Shown here: positions 8,261 through 15,632 of the stretch, in pieces | Layout of the letters: each line of letters begins with the position of its first letter | How positions within the stretch are numbered: position 1 is the stretch's first letter | Origin: a bacterium | GTDB taxonomy: Bacteria > Desulfobacterota > JAPLJL01 | Assembly (NCBI GenBank): GCA_028713675.1 | Contig: JAQTNV010000032.1 | Span: forward strand, 1 to 41,627 | Direction of reading: 5' to 3' | Length of the DNA stretch: 41,627 nucleotides | Position numbers and translations under genes: made by a program | The notes under the pieces: model-generated | What the model was told of the DNA's origin: nothing | What the model saw: only the letters and a program-made list of their open reading frames with translations | Databases searched by the model: none

Positions 8261-9940
8261 TTAAGGCGCCTGCTGTTTGATGATCGCGTTGGTATTAGTG
8301 ATCGTAGCGTTGGTGTTGTTCACGGTTGTGTTGGTATCGGTGACGGTGGCCGCCGTATCGGTTACCGCAGCCGTGGTATCCGTTACCGTAGCATTCGTAT
8401 CTGTCACAACCTCCCCGCTGGTGGCATTGAAAATTATGTTTCCATCCGCAGGGAGCTTCAATACCCAGAAATCAGTAGAATATAACCCCGCGACGATATA
8501 ATACCCGTCGGAAGTCTGTTGGATGGAATATGCCTCTCCATGGGTTCCGCCATAGGTCTTTTGCCAGGCCACGGTTCCGTCCGGGTTGAGCTTCAATACC
8601 CAGAAATTATGATATGAAGTGCTGGAGGAAATATACCCTGCAAGAATGTACCCGCCATCGGAGGTCTGTTGGATTGAATATGAATGATCCTCCCAGGTTC
8701 CGCCGTAGGCCTTTTGCCAGGCCATGGTTCCGTCTGAGTTGAGCTTCAATACCCAGGCGTCGTAATTTCCCGCGCCAAAAGACTTGGTATATCCTGCGAT
8801 GATAAAACCACCGTCGGAGGTTTGTTGGATTGAAAACGCTTTTTCGACGTCAGTTCCGCCGAAGGCCTTTTGCCAGGCCACGGTTCCGTCTGGGTTGAGC
8901 TTCAATACCCAGGCATCATAACCACCTGCGCCAAAAGACGTTGTATGCCCTGCGATGACAAAACCCCCATCGGAGGTTTGTTGGATTGAATATGGATAAT
9001 CCCCGCCGGTTCCGCCGTAGGTCTTTTGCCAGGCCACGGTTCCGTCTGGGTTGAGCTTCAATACCCAGAAATCGGTACCTCCCGCGCCGAAGGATGTAGT
9101 TTCCCCTGCAAGAATGTACCCGCCGTCGGAGGTTTGTTGGATTGAATGTGCATAATTACCGTTGTAGGTCTTTTGCCAGGCCACGGTTCCATCTGAGTTG
9201 AGCTTCAATACCCAAAGATTCATGGGGGCTGGATAAGTAAACCCTGCGAGGATATACCCGCCGTCAGAGGTTTGTTTGATTTCAGAAGATGGATCGGTAG
9301 TCATCCCCCCATTATTATATATATTGCCGCCGTAGGTCTTTTGCCAGGCTACGGTTCCGTCTGGCTTGAGTTTCAGCACCCATGCATCGCAAGCTATGGC
9401 GTTAAAACCATCTGTACATCCAGCGACGATATAACCGCCGTCAGAGGTTTGTTGGATTGAATGTGCTTCTTCGCTAAGTCCACTGTAAGATTTTGCCCAA
9501 GGGGTCAGGATAGCCCAGGAATAACTTGCCGGGCTGAGATCAACATTTCCTGATCCATCGTAGGCTTTGGCCTCAAAGGTATGGCTTCCGTCAGATAAAC
9601 CCGAGTAAGTTTTTGATGAAGTACAAGGCGACCAACCTCCTCCATCGATTTGGCAGTCATAGGTACAGCTTCCTTCGTTACACGTGAATTCAAAGGTGGC
9701 ATCCGTTGAACCGGAAGGATTAGGAGGGTTGGACGTGATCAAGGTCTCCGGAGGGGTGGTATCGGCGGGCGGGGTGGGATTGCTTCTATTGTTATCGCCG
9801 AAACAGCTGAAGATTGGCGAAGATGCCTGCGGGCCGATGGCCGAGGAAGCGGCGAAGCCGGGCCGGCTGTTGGGCTCGATGGAGACGGAAAGGGCGAGCA
9901 TCCCCAGGAAGATCAACCAAAAAAGCCACGTTTTATTCAT
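8261..9940 (-). CDS. Secreted seven-repeat WQKTYGG propeller protein with shared leader/Ig-like stalk (intact paralogue)
   Basis: A 559-residue protein and the first-transcribed member of the array. The common leader is followed by CFGDNNRSNP, the Ig-like module (about 61-145; TCNEGSCTYDCQIDGGGW and AYDGSGNVDLSPA), and seven repeats of about 50 residues: SIQQTSDGGYI(L/V)AG...WVLKLNPDGTVAWQKTYGG. Seven units fit one seven-bladed propeller. The last 45 residues are a low-complexity tail of seven-residue TDTNATV/TNTNAII units ending KQQAP, almost free of charged groups apart from Asp, perhaps a surface anchor or stalk. It is the intact partner of the amber-interrupted gene at 4509-6209. Ribosome site AAGGGG before ATG 9940. 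The function of this repeat family is not known to me. Confidence 0.92.
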   Translation of the reverse strand: MNKTWLFWLIFLGMLALSVSIEPNSRPGFAASSAIGPQASSPIFSCFGDNNRSNPTPPADTTPPETLITSNPPNPSGSTDATFEFTCNEGSCTYDCQIDGGGWSPCTSSKTYSGLSDGSHTFEAKAYDGSGNVDLSPASYSWAILTPWAKSYSGLSEEAHSIQQTSDGGYIVAGCTDGFNAIACDAWVLKLKPDGTVAWQKTYGGNIYNNGGMTTDPSSEIKQTSDGGYILAGFTYPAPMNLWVLKLNSDGTVAWQKTYNGNYAHSIQQTSDGGYILAGETTSFGAGGTDFWVLKLNPDGTVAWQKTYGGTGGDYPYSIQQTSDGGFVIAGHTTSFGAGGYDAWVLKLNPDGTVAWQKAFGGTDVEKAFSIQQTSDGGFIIAGYTKSFGAGNYDAWVLKLNSDGTMAWQKAYGGTWEDHSYSIQQTSDGGYILAGYISSSTSYHNFWVLKLNPDGTVAWQKTYGGTHGEAYSIQQTSDGYYIVAGLYSTDFWVLKLPADGNIIFNATSGEVVTDTNATVTDTTAAVTDTAATVTDTNTTVNNTNATITNTNAIIKQQAP

Positions 9941-9982
9941 TTTTACCCCTTCTCATTCCCCGGGAAGAGAAGAACTTTGACC

Positions 9983-10066
9983 GGAATATATAATTCCTTT
10001 ATACACCCGTCAGTATTATTGTCAATGAAATAAGCGCTGACTGAGAATCAAAACCAGGGTTTTAAT
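9983..10066 (-). promoter_or_regulatory. Promoter and dyads of the intact WQKTYGG gene (cassette copy 5)
   Basis: TTGACA at 10020-10025, TATAAA at 9998-10003, 16-bp spacer. The GGAAT-ATATA-ATTCC dyad is at 9983-9997. The upstream palindrome (10047-10066) has one arm altered to GGTTTTAAT, the only copy with a mismatch. Confidence 0.8.
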
Positions 10067-10192
10067 CGGGGGGAAAGCCGCACCCATCTCATCTCCTGGT
10101 CATAAAAGGGCGGTTTGCTGCGGGGTCACCTCATTCCGTTATTCCGGGCTTGCTTGTCCCGAGAAAATCGAGGGGACCCGGAATCCAGTCTG
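10067..10192. repeat. Class II cassette spacer repeat, copy c
   Basis: Third copy of the 126-bp spacer. It is followed by a segment that matches 1573-1672 rather than a cassette gene end, so it marks one boundary of the array. Confidence 0.85.
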
Positions 10193-10193
10193 T

Positions 10194-10223
10194 AAAAAGC
10201 TCCGCCTTTCCGCGGGGCCTTTT
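10194..10223 (-). terminator. Terminator-like hairpin between the TPR gene and the propeller array
   Basis: GCTCCGC/GCGGGGC arms with one G-T type pair, then TTTTT on the minus strand. It lies 220 bp past the TPR gene stop and would keep that transcript out of the array. Confidence 0.6.
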
Positions 10224-10442
10224 AATTTCTGGTTTATTTTTTCTCGGCGATGTCTTGGTTGCGCTCTTACCTTTCGCCTTTGCGCTTTGCCCTACCTGTC
10301 CTCCGACTTGTCCAGCGAAGCCCTGGCGTAGTTGGAAACTTCAGCGCAGGAGGATGACCCATGACCTGATATTCGACACAATGGACACTTTGGACACGAT
10401 GGACACTATGGACACGACGGACACTATGGACCTTCCGTCTGA
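10224..10442. repeat. Spacer with 12-bp, 7-bp and 9-bp short repeats
   Basis: 10266-10294 is a weak heptamer series (CTTTGCG-like). 10296-10345 carries GACTTGTCCAGCGAAGCCC and GGCGTAGTTGGAA, also present in multiple copies at 25401-25530. 10374-10432 is a 9-bp array of ATGGACACT/ATGGACACG, ending near the TPR gene stop. No gene is seen. Confidence 0.65.
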
Positions 10443-11642
10443 TTATTGGGCTTCCTCCGGGGGCTCATTCATTTCCCATCTCAGGTAGATCCCGTTCAGC
10501 GCCTTTTGGGCTTCTTTGGAATCCGGTTTACTCCTCAACATTTCCTTCATCTGCTCGGCGGCTTCGGAAAAATGGGGGATCCGGAGGTAGGTATAACCCA
10601 GGTAATAAAGGGCGTTGATATTTGCGCTGTTTTCTTCCAGGGATTTCTGGAAATATTCCCGGGCCTTCAGGTAATCCCCGGAGGAAAAAGAATTCCGTCC
10701 CTGGGTAAAATAGTTGTTCGAAAGCTCCCTTTGCGCCGGGGTCATGATCGGGGGAACGGCAGCTTTTCCCGGGAGCGCCGGCCGGGCCGGCGAGAATTGC
10801 CATTTCCGGGAGATTGAATCGAGCATTTTCCGGGCCTCTTGGGAATCGGGGGCGTATTTCAGCATTTCCTGGAACTGCTCGGCGGCCTCGGCGAAGTGCG
10901 GGATCCGGAGGTAGGTGTGGCCCAGATACAAAAGGGCTTTAATATTCGCGCTGTTTTTCGCGAAGGATTCCAGGAAATAATCCCGGGCCTTCAGGTAATC
11001 CCCTTCGGAAAATGCCTGCCAGCCGAAAGTAAGATAAAGGTTCGAGAGATACTTTTGCGCCATGGTGTCGTCCGGCCTGACGAAAACGACCGCGGCGAAT
11101 TCCGCTTCGGCCGGAACGAGTTGTTTCTGCTGATAATAGATGGCCCCAAGCTGCAAATGGGGGCCCGTGAAGAGCGGGGCGAGCTCGATGGCTTTCTTGA
11201 ATTCGGTGATGGCGCCGTCTTCATCGTTTTCTTGACGGCGGATCAACCCGAAATAATAGTGCGCCTGAGCGTTTTTGGGGTCGAAAAAAAGGCAGTTGCG
11301 AAAACATACATCGGCCGATTTTAAATTCTTGATCAGAAAGAATATCCTCCCCATCAATAAATAGGCGTCGGCCAGGGAACGATCGAAGCTGATCGCCTGG
11401 GCGGCTTCCTGGTAGGCGCCTTGGATATCCCCGCGTTGGAAGCGGTCTTCCGCCGAGCGGAGCAGGGATCTGGCCTGGGAAACCTCTTCCCGCTCGTAAG
11501 TCGAGTAATCGGGAGGAATGGTCCGGCGGGGAGGACGTTTTATCCAGGGCAGGGTAAGGGAACAACCGGAAACCAGGAGACCGATCAGGACGATCCCGCA
11601 GGCTTTGACCAGGAGAGTATTTGGAAACGTTTTCTTCATCAT
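10443..11642 (-). CDS. TPR-repeat lipoprotein
   Basis: A 399-residue protein. Residues 1-27 are a lipoprotein signal with the lipobox VSGC (Cys27), so the mature protein should be anchored to a membrane facing the periplasm. From about residue 55 there are successive tetratricopeptide motifs (AQAHYYFGLIRRQENDEDGAITEFKKAIELAP is the clearest type). The C-terminal half contains an internal duplication of about 70 residues: SEGDYLKARDYF...LGHTYLRIPHFAEAAEQ and SSGDYLKAREYF...LGYTYLRIPHFSEAAEQ. Such proteins act as scaffolds in envelope complexes; the partner is unknown. ATG ATG at the start leaves the first codon uncertain by one. It stands alone between repeat-filled spacers. Confidence 0.9.
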   Translation of the reverse strand: MMKKTFPNTLLVKACGIVLIGLLVSGCSLTLPWIKRPPRRTIPPDYSTYEREEVSQARSLLRSAEDRFQRGDIQGAYQEAAQAISFDRSLADAYLLMGRIFFLIKNLKSADVCFRNCLFFDPKNAQAHYYFGLIRRQENDEDGAITEFKKAIELAPLFTGPHLQLGAIYYQQKQLVPAEAEFAAVVFVRPDDTMAQKYLSNLYLTFGWQAFSEGDYLKARDYFLESFAKNSANIKALLYLGHTYLRIPHFAEAAEQFQEMLKYAPDSQEARKMLDSISRKWQFSPARPALPGKAAVPPIMTPAQRELSNNYFTQGRNSFSSGDYLKAREYFQKSLEENSANINALYYLGYTYLRIPHFSEAAEQMKEMLRSKPDSKEAQKALNGIYLRWEMNEPPEEAQ

Positions 11643-11718
11643 TTTTAATTAAGCGCCGTTGGCGGTCGTCATCACTTGCGGCAGCGCAGCAATCGCGTTT
11701 TTCAATTTTAGGCCTTTG

Positions 11719-11788
11719 GGCTCTTAGCTCTTTGCCCTATGCTCTATGCCCTATGCCCTATGCCCCATGCCCCATGCCCCATGCCCTA
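11719..11788 (-). repeat. Heptamer array GGGCATA/GGGCATG immediately after a stop codon
   Basis: On the minus strand the TAG of the flavin-binding gene runs straight into eight to nine 7-bp units GGGCATG, GGGCATA and AGAGCAT. This is the clearest case of an array touching a stop codon. Confidence 0.85.
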
Positions 11789-12241
11789 TTCTTCCATGTT
11801 GGGGAAGAAAGTGTGTTCGATGAAGTCAAGCGCGTAAGTATTGTCCAGGTAATTCCCCGTGAGGGGATTGATCCTGACGATGACTTCCCCGGGGGTAGGA
11901 TTGATGTCCTTGAGCTTGGGGAACTTCTGAAAAAATAATTCCCGGATTCTCTCCTTTTCTTTTTCGTCCGTCACGATCCCGGCCGTCCCTTTTACCTGCA
12001 CTCCTTGGATCTGGCGCGGGTCGGGGCAGTCCTCGTCCACGGTGAAGGCGATCCGGGGCCGGGCCAGGATGTTTTTGACCTTGGTGGTTTCCTGGTCGGA
12101 CATGAAATAGATGTTAGGTCCCTCGGAGACATAGCGGACGGTGTGGGCGCAGGGCTCGCCCTCCGGGGTGATCGTGGCCAGGTGGAGGAAACTGTGGGTG
12201 GAGAGGTAATCGATTATTTTCATCCGCACCTTGTGAGACAT
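11786..12241 (-). CDS. Pyridoxamine 5'-phosphate oxidase-fold flavin-binding protein
   Basis: A 151-residue protein with the split-barrel flavin-binding pattern: FLHLATITPEGEPCAHTVRYVSEGPNI near the N-terminus, YFMSDQETTKVKNILARPRIAFTVDED in the middle and VQVKGTAGIVTD next. Length and order of strands suit the general stress/PNPOx-like family, which binds FMN or F420-type cofactors and reduces small substrates; the substrate cannot be read from sequence. Its ATG directly follows the TGA of the aminotransferase gene (TGAATG, no gap), so translation is probably coupled. The stop is followed at once by a heptamer array. A link to the aminotransferase via pyridoxal phosphate metabolism is possible but unproven. 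Confidence 0.85.
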   Translation of the reverse strand: MSHKVRMKIIDYLSTHSFLHLATITPEGEPCAHTVRYVSEGPNIYFMSDQETTKVKNILARPRIAFTVDEDCPDPRQIQGVQVKGTAGIVTDEKEKERIRELFFQKFPKLKDINPTPGEVIVRINPLTGNYLDNTYALDFIEHTFFPNMEE

Positions 12242-13480
12242 TCAGGACCCCTTGCTCCCGCTTTTCTGGAGCTGTCTTTTCACCGCCCGGGCCAGGCGCC
12301 GGATCCCGGTCCGGATCTTCGCCTCGCTGGTGTTGGAAAAGTTGAGCCGGAAGGAGTTGGAACCCTCGTCGTCCACGAAGAAGGCGTTCCCCGGCACGAA
12401 CGCCACTTTTTCCCGGAGCGCGGCTTCGAAAACCCCCTGGACGGAACAGCCCGGGGGGAGCGTGACCCAGAGAAACATCCCCCCCTCCGGGCGGGTAAAC
12501 TGGGCCTCGGGCGGGAAATGCCGTTCCAGCATGGCCACCATGACGTCCCGCTGGTTTTTGTAGGCCCGCCGGATGGTCCGGATATGATCATCGAGATCGT
12601 GATCGAGAAGGTACCGGTGAATGATCCGCTGGGAGAAGGTGTTGGTGTGCAGGTCGGACGCCTGCTTGGCGATCACCAGCTGTTCCATCACCTCGGGCGA
12701 CGCCAGTACCCAGCCCACCCGCAGGCCCGGAGAGACGATTTTCGAGAAGGAGCCGAAGAGGATGGCGCGGTCGCCCAGGTATTTCCGGATGGGGGGAAGG
12801 TCTTCCCCCAGGAACCGGAGCTCCCGGTAGGGATCGTCTTCGACCACGAAAGCGGAGGTGGGGCGGACGAGGTCCGCGATCCTTCTGCGTTTCGCCCGGC
12901 TGTAGGTGATGCCGGACGGGTTCTGGAAATTGGGGACGGTGTGAAAGATCTTGGCCCGCGGGCGTGCGAGGGCTTTTTCCAGGGCCGGGAGATTGACCCC
13001 GTCGGCTTCCAGCGGGAGGGGAAGAAACTCGGGCTCGAAGAGGGCGAAGGACTGGAGGGCGCCCAGGTAGGCCGGCCGCTCGATCAGGATCCGGTCGCCC
13101 GGGTCGAGCAGGGCCTTGCTGACCAGATCGATGCCCTGCTGGGAGCCGCTCAGGATGAGGATGTCTTCCGGGCGGACCGCCATCCCGTCTTTCCGGCGGT
13201 AACGGGCGGCGATGAATTCCCGGAGGGGCGGGAACCCCTCGGTGGTGCTGTACTGCAGGGCCTGTTCGCCGCTTTCCCGGAGGACCCGGGCGGCCGCCCG
13301 GGAGATTTCCCGGATGGGGAAAAGCCGGGGATGGGGAAGCCCGCCCGCGAAAGAGATGATCTCGGGTTTCTCGGTGACTTTCAGGATTTCCCGGATGAAG
13401 GACCGCTGGGTCTTGGCCATCCGGCGCGCGAATTTCCGCGGGGGAGTGCTTTTCGAGCGACCGATCTTTTTCACGGGCAT
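12242..13480 (-). CDS. PLP-dependent aminotransferase, class I/II (2-aminoadipate/aromatic type)
   Basis: A 412-residue fold-type I aminotransferase. Visible marks are ISFAGGLPHP (about 42-51), the LSGSQQGIDL cofactor-phosphate turn (110-119), NFQNPSG (184-190), the VEDDPYRELRF segment with the pyridine-nitrogen Asp (213-223), the Schiff-base lysine in SFSKIVSPGLRVGW (Lys247) and the carboxylate Arg in NSFRLNFSN near the end. This pattern matches LysN/ARO8-like and MocR-associated enzymes that transaminate 2-aminoadipate, aromatic or branched-chain amino acids. The basic N-terminus (KKIGRSKSTPPRK) is not a helix-turn-helix, so it is an enzyme and not a MocR regulator. It is first in a two-gene unit with the flavin-binding protein. 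Confidence 0.92.
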   Translation of the reverse strand: MPVKKIGRSKSTPPRKFARRMAKTQRSFIREILKVTEKPEIISFAGGLPHPRLFPIREISRAAARVLRESGEQALQYSTTEGFPPLREFIAARYRRKDGMAVRPEDILILSGSQQGIDLVSKALLDPGDRILIERPAYLGALQSFALFEPEFLPLPLEADGVNLPALEKALARPRAKIFHTVPNFQNPSGITYSRAKRRRIADLVRPTSAFVVEDDPYRELRFLGEDLPPIRKYLGDRAILFGSFSKIVSPGLRVGWVLASPEVMEQLVIAKQASDLHTNTFSQRIIHRYLLDHDLDDHIRTIRRAYKNQRDVMVAMLERHFPPEAQFTRPEGGMFLWVTLPPGCSVQGVFEAALREKVAFVPGNAFFVDDEGSNSFRLNFSNTSEAKIRTGIRRLARAVKRQLQKSGSKGS

Positions 13481-13527
13481 ATATTGGTTCCGGCGTTTAA
13501 ATCAATCTGGACCGATGAAGATTTGAA

Positions 13528-13555
13528 TATATACCAGCAGGGTTCGGACTTTCAA
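13528..13555 (-). promoter_or_regulatory. Probable promoter of the aminotransferase unit
   Basis: On the minus strand TTGAAA (13550-13555), 16 bp, TATATA (13528-13533), about 48 bp before the ATG at 13480. Confidence 0.5.
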
Positions 13556-13600
13556 GCCGTCCGGCTGAACCACCCCCCTGCGGTTTTTCCCCGGAAACTT

Positions 13601-13606
13601 TATAAT
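13601..13606 (+). promoter_or_regulatory. Possible -10 box for the phosphofructokinase gene
   Basis: TATAAT lies 112 bp before the ATG. No good -35 match is present at the right distance, so this is tentative; the region between 13481 and 13717 is a divergent intergenic space. Confidence 0.35.
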
Positions 13607-13717
13607 TAAAAACATAACGAACCCGCGATACGAATTTCGACCCGGCCCTCACCGGGATTTATTTCTTTCCGGGAAAAAGAAAGGGCGGGAGTTTTACCAA
13701 CGAGAGGAGCGCGAATC

Positions 13718-14875
13718 ATGCCGAAGCGGAAAAAGATGGGGATCCTGACCGGGGGCGGCGACTGCCCGGGTCTGAACAGCGCCATTAAAAGCATCGTCCT
13801 CGGCGCCTACCGGGAATACGATATCGAGGGCATCGTCAAGGGCTGGGAAGGCCCGATCAAGATGGCTCTGGCCAGCAAATCGGCCCGGAGCAAGACCATT
13901 GAGACCTATACCCTGCCCCTGGGGTTCGAACAGGTCCGGAGGCTGGACCGGGCGGGGGGGACGATCCTCATGTCGAGCCGGGCCAACCCCTGTAAATACA
14001 AAGAAAGCGACGTCTCCGACCAGGTGGTCAAGTTTCTCAACCGCCGGTACCATGCCCTGGTCGCCATCGGGGGCGAGGACACCCTGGGCGCGGCCGGGAA
14101 AATGGCCCAAAAGGGACTCCGGGTGGTGGGGGTGCCGAAAACCATCGACAAGGACCTCTGCGGGACCGAGTACTCCCTGGGCTTTGACAGCGCGGTCAAC
14201 ATGATCCAGGCGCTGGTGACCAACCTGAAGTCCACCGCCGGTTCGCACGGGATGGTTTATTTCGTCGAGGCGATGGGCCGGAAGGCCGGGCACCTGACTT
14301 ACTGGGGCGGCCGGTCGGCGCATGTTCACTTCATGACCATCCCGGAGGTCCAGACCGACGGCCCGAAGCTCTTCGGCCTGATCGAAAACCGGAAAAAGAA
14401 GATGCCCCTCAAGCGGGGCTTCACCCTGGACGGGCTCCGCTACACCATCGTCCTGGTCTCGGAAGGGACCCGGCTGAAAGGGGTGGGGGAGATCCACAAG
14501 GGCGAGGAGGATCCCCACGGGAATGTAATCCTCGGCGGGGTGGCCGATTTCATGTGCAACGATTACATCCAGCGCACCGGCGATAAGAACGCCCGCTCCC
14601 TGACCCTCGGGCATCTCCAGCGGTCTGGCCCCCCGAGCAGCAAGGACGGCTTGATGGCCGAGGCCTTCTCCCAGCGGGCCCTGGAGCTGATCCAGACCGG
14701 GGGCTTCGGGCGGATGTCGTCTAGCCTGGGGAACGCCATCGGCGACACGCCCCTGGACGTGGTGATCGGCCGGATCCGGATCCTGGACGCCCAGGAATGC
14801 TTCAACACGGAAACCTACCAACCCCGGATTTCCCCCGAGCGGATTTACAACGAGATCGAGATCCCGAAGAAGTAA
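13718..14875 (+). CDS. pfp: 6-phosphofructokinase with PPi-dependent signature residues
   Basis: A 385-residue phosphofructokinase that phosphorylates fructose 6-phosphate in glycolysis. GGGDCPGLN (12-20) is the phosphoryl-donor loop, IGGEDT (117-122) places Asp121 where ATP enzymes have Gly, and VPKTIDKD (139-146) carries Lys141 before the catalytic Asp144; the Asp-plus-Lys pair marks pyrophosphate-dependent enzymes, which can also run in reverse. MGRKAGHLT (186-194) and EGTRLKG bind fructose 6-phosphate. TIDKD instead of the usual TIDND is unusual. GAGGAG precedes the ATG at 13718. The unknown gene at 14884 follows after 8 bp, and a diverged copy of this gene's last 17 codons lies beyond it at 15580-15632. 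PPi use is inferred from two residues only. Confidence 0.93.
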   Translation: MPKRKKMGILTGGGDCPGLNSAIKSIVLGAYREYDIEGIVKGWEGPIKMALASKSARSKTIETYTLPLGFEQVRRLDRAGGTILMSSRANPCKYKESDVSDQVVKFLNRRYHALVAIGGEDTLGAAGKMAQKGLRVVGVPKTIDKDLCGTEYSLGFDSAVNMIQALVTNLKSTAGSHGMVYFVEAMGRKAGHLTYWGGRSAHVHFMTIPEVQTDGPKLFGLIENRKKKMPLKRGFTLDGLRYTIVLVSEGTRLKGVGEIHKGEEDPHGNVILGGVADFMCNDYIQRTGDKNARSLTLGHLQRSGPPSSKDGLMAEAFSQRALELIQTGGFGRMSSSLGNAIGDTPLDVVIGRIRILDAQECFNTETYQPRISPERIYNEIEIPKK

Positions 14876-14883
14876 TAACGCCG

Positions 14884-15579
14884 ATGCCGACACCTTTAAA
14901 ACCGCCTTATCTTAAAGAGCTGGAAAAGCGGGGCGAGATCACCGCTTGGCTGGTTGATGGCGCCTACGTCCGGGGCCACATCAACGAGGAGTTCACCAAC
15001 TTCGGCCAGCATTACCAATATTCTTTCATTCCCCTGAAGGAATTCTGGATCGACCGGGAGGCCCACACGGACGAACAGCGTTTTTTCATTGATCACCTGC
15101 TGGTGGAGCACCGCCTAATGGCCAAAGGCATGCCGCTGGCCCAGGCCCTCGAGATCGGCAACCGCGCGGAGCGCCGGGAGCGCCGCCGGGCCGGGGACCT
15201 CGCCCGCCTGACCCATCACGGGCGGAAACTGCCGGAGGGGAAGGACGTTCATGTGCGGCTGTGGAAAAAAATGGAGAACGGCGTGAGCGTCTGGATTGTC
15301 AACGGGCGCCTGGTCCGGAGCGTCTTCGACCTGGACTATACCGAGGGCGGGCATGATTACGTGTATGAGTTCGTGCCGGAGAATGAGGTCTGGATCGATG
15401 ATGATGTAATGGAGAACGAGCGCGGCTACGTCCTGGTGCACGAGCTGCATGAGCGGAACCGCATGGCCCGGGGCTGGCCTTATGAAAAAGCCCATGCCGA
15501 GTCCAGCCGCCTGGAGTATCGCTGCCGCCACCATCCCGACGAGCTCCATGACGCCCTGACCGCGGAAGGCTGGGCCTAG
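14884..15579 (+). CDS. Protein of unknown function with a duplicated ~100-residue domain
   Basis: A 231-residue acidic/basic-mixed protein made of two copies of one module. Copy 1 (about 14-105) reads ITAWLVDGAYVRGHIN...YSFIPLKEFWIDREA...EHRLMAKGMPLAQALEIGNRAE; copy 2 (about 120-215) reads VWIVNGRLVRSVFD...GGHDYVYEFVPENEVWID...HELHERNRMARGWPYEKAHAESSRLE. The H-E-x-x-E and E-H-x-L-M segments could hold a metal or be a helix hairpin. I start it at ATG 14884, 8 bp after phosphofructokinase, because the first repeat begins there; an in-frame ATG at 14797 would overlap that gene by 79 bp. Its position between two copies of the phosphofructokinase 3' end suggests it arrived as an insertion. No function is assigned. 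Confidence 0.8.
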   Translation: MPTPLKPPYLKELEKRGEITAWLVDGAYVRGHINEEFTNFGQHYQYSFIPLKEFWIDREAHTDEQRFFIDHLLVEHRLMAKGMPLAQALEIGNRAERRERRRAGDLARLTHHGRKLPEGKDVHVRLWKKMENGVSVWIVNGRLVRSVFDLDYTEGGHDYVYEFVPENEVWIDDDVMENERGYVLVHELHERNRMARGWPYEKAHAESSRLEYRCRHHPDELHDALTAEGWA

Positions 15580-15632
15580 CCCGGATTTCCCCGGAACGGA
15601 TTTACCCCGAGATCGAAATTCCGAAGAAATAA
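15580..15632 (+). pseudogene. Diverged second copy of the phosphofructokinase 3' end
   Basis: Read in frame from 15582, this encodes RISPERIYPEIEIPKK and a stop, against RISPERIYNEIEIPKK at the end of the phosphofructokinase at 14824-14875. Almost all base differences are at third codon positions (GAG/GAA, ATC/ATT, AAG/AAA, CCC/CCG), so this diverged under protein selection elsewhere before being left here. No upstream part of the gene remains; the unknown gene's stop TAG at 15577-15579 touches it. Confidence 0.85.

Noticed and set aside
12005-13609. Plus-strand open frame of 534 codons
   Set aside because: It is fully antisense to the aminotransferase, has repetitive G/D/E/P-rich composition typical of GC-rich shadow frames and no family resemblance.
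14797-14883. Upstream ATG for the duplicated-domain gene
   Set aside because: It would overlap phosphofructokinase by 79 bp and adds residues outside the repeated domain.
13694-14893. Minus-strand open frame of 399 codons
   Set aside because: Antisense to the phosphofructokinase, which has all its motifs.
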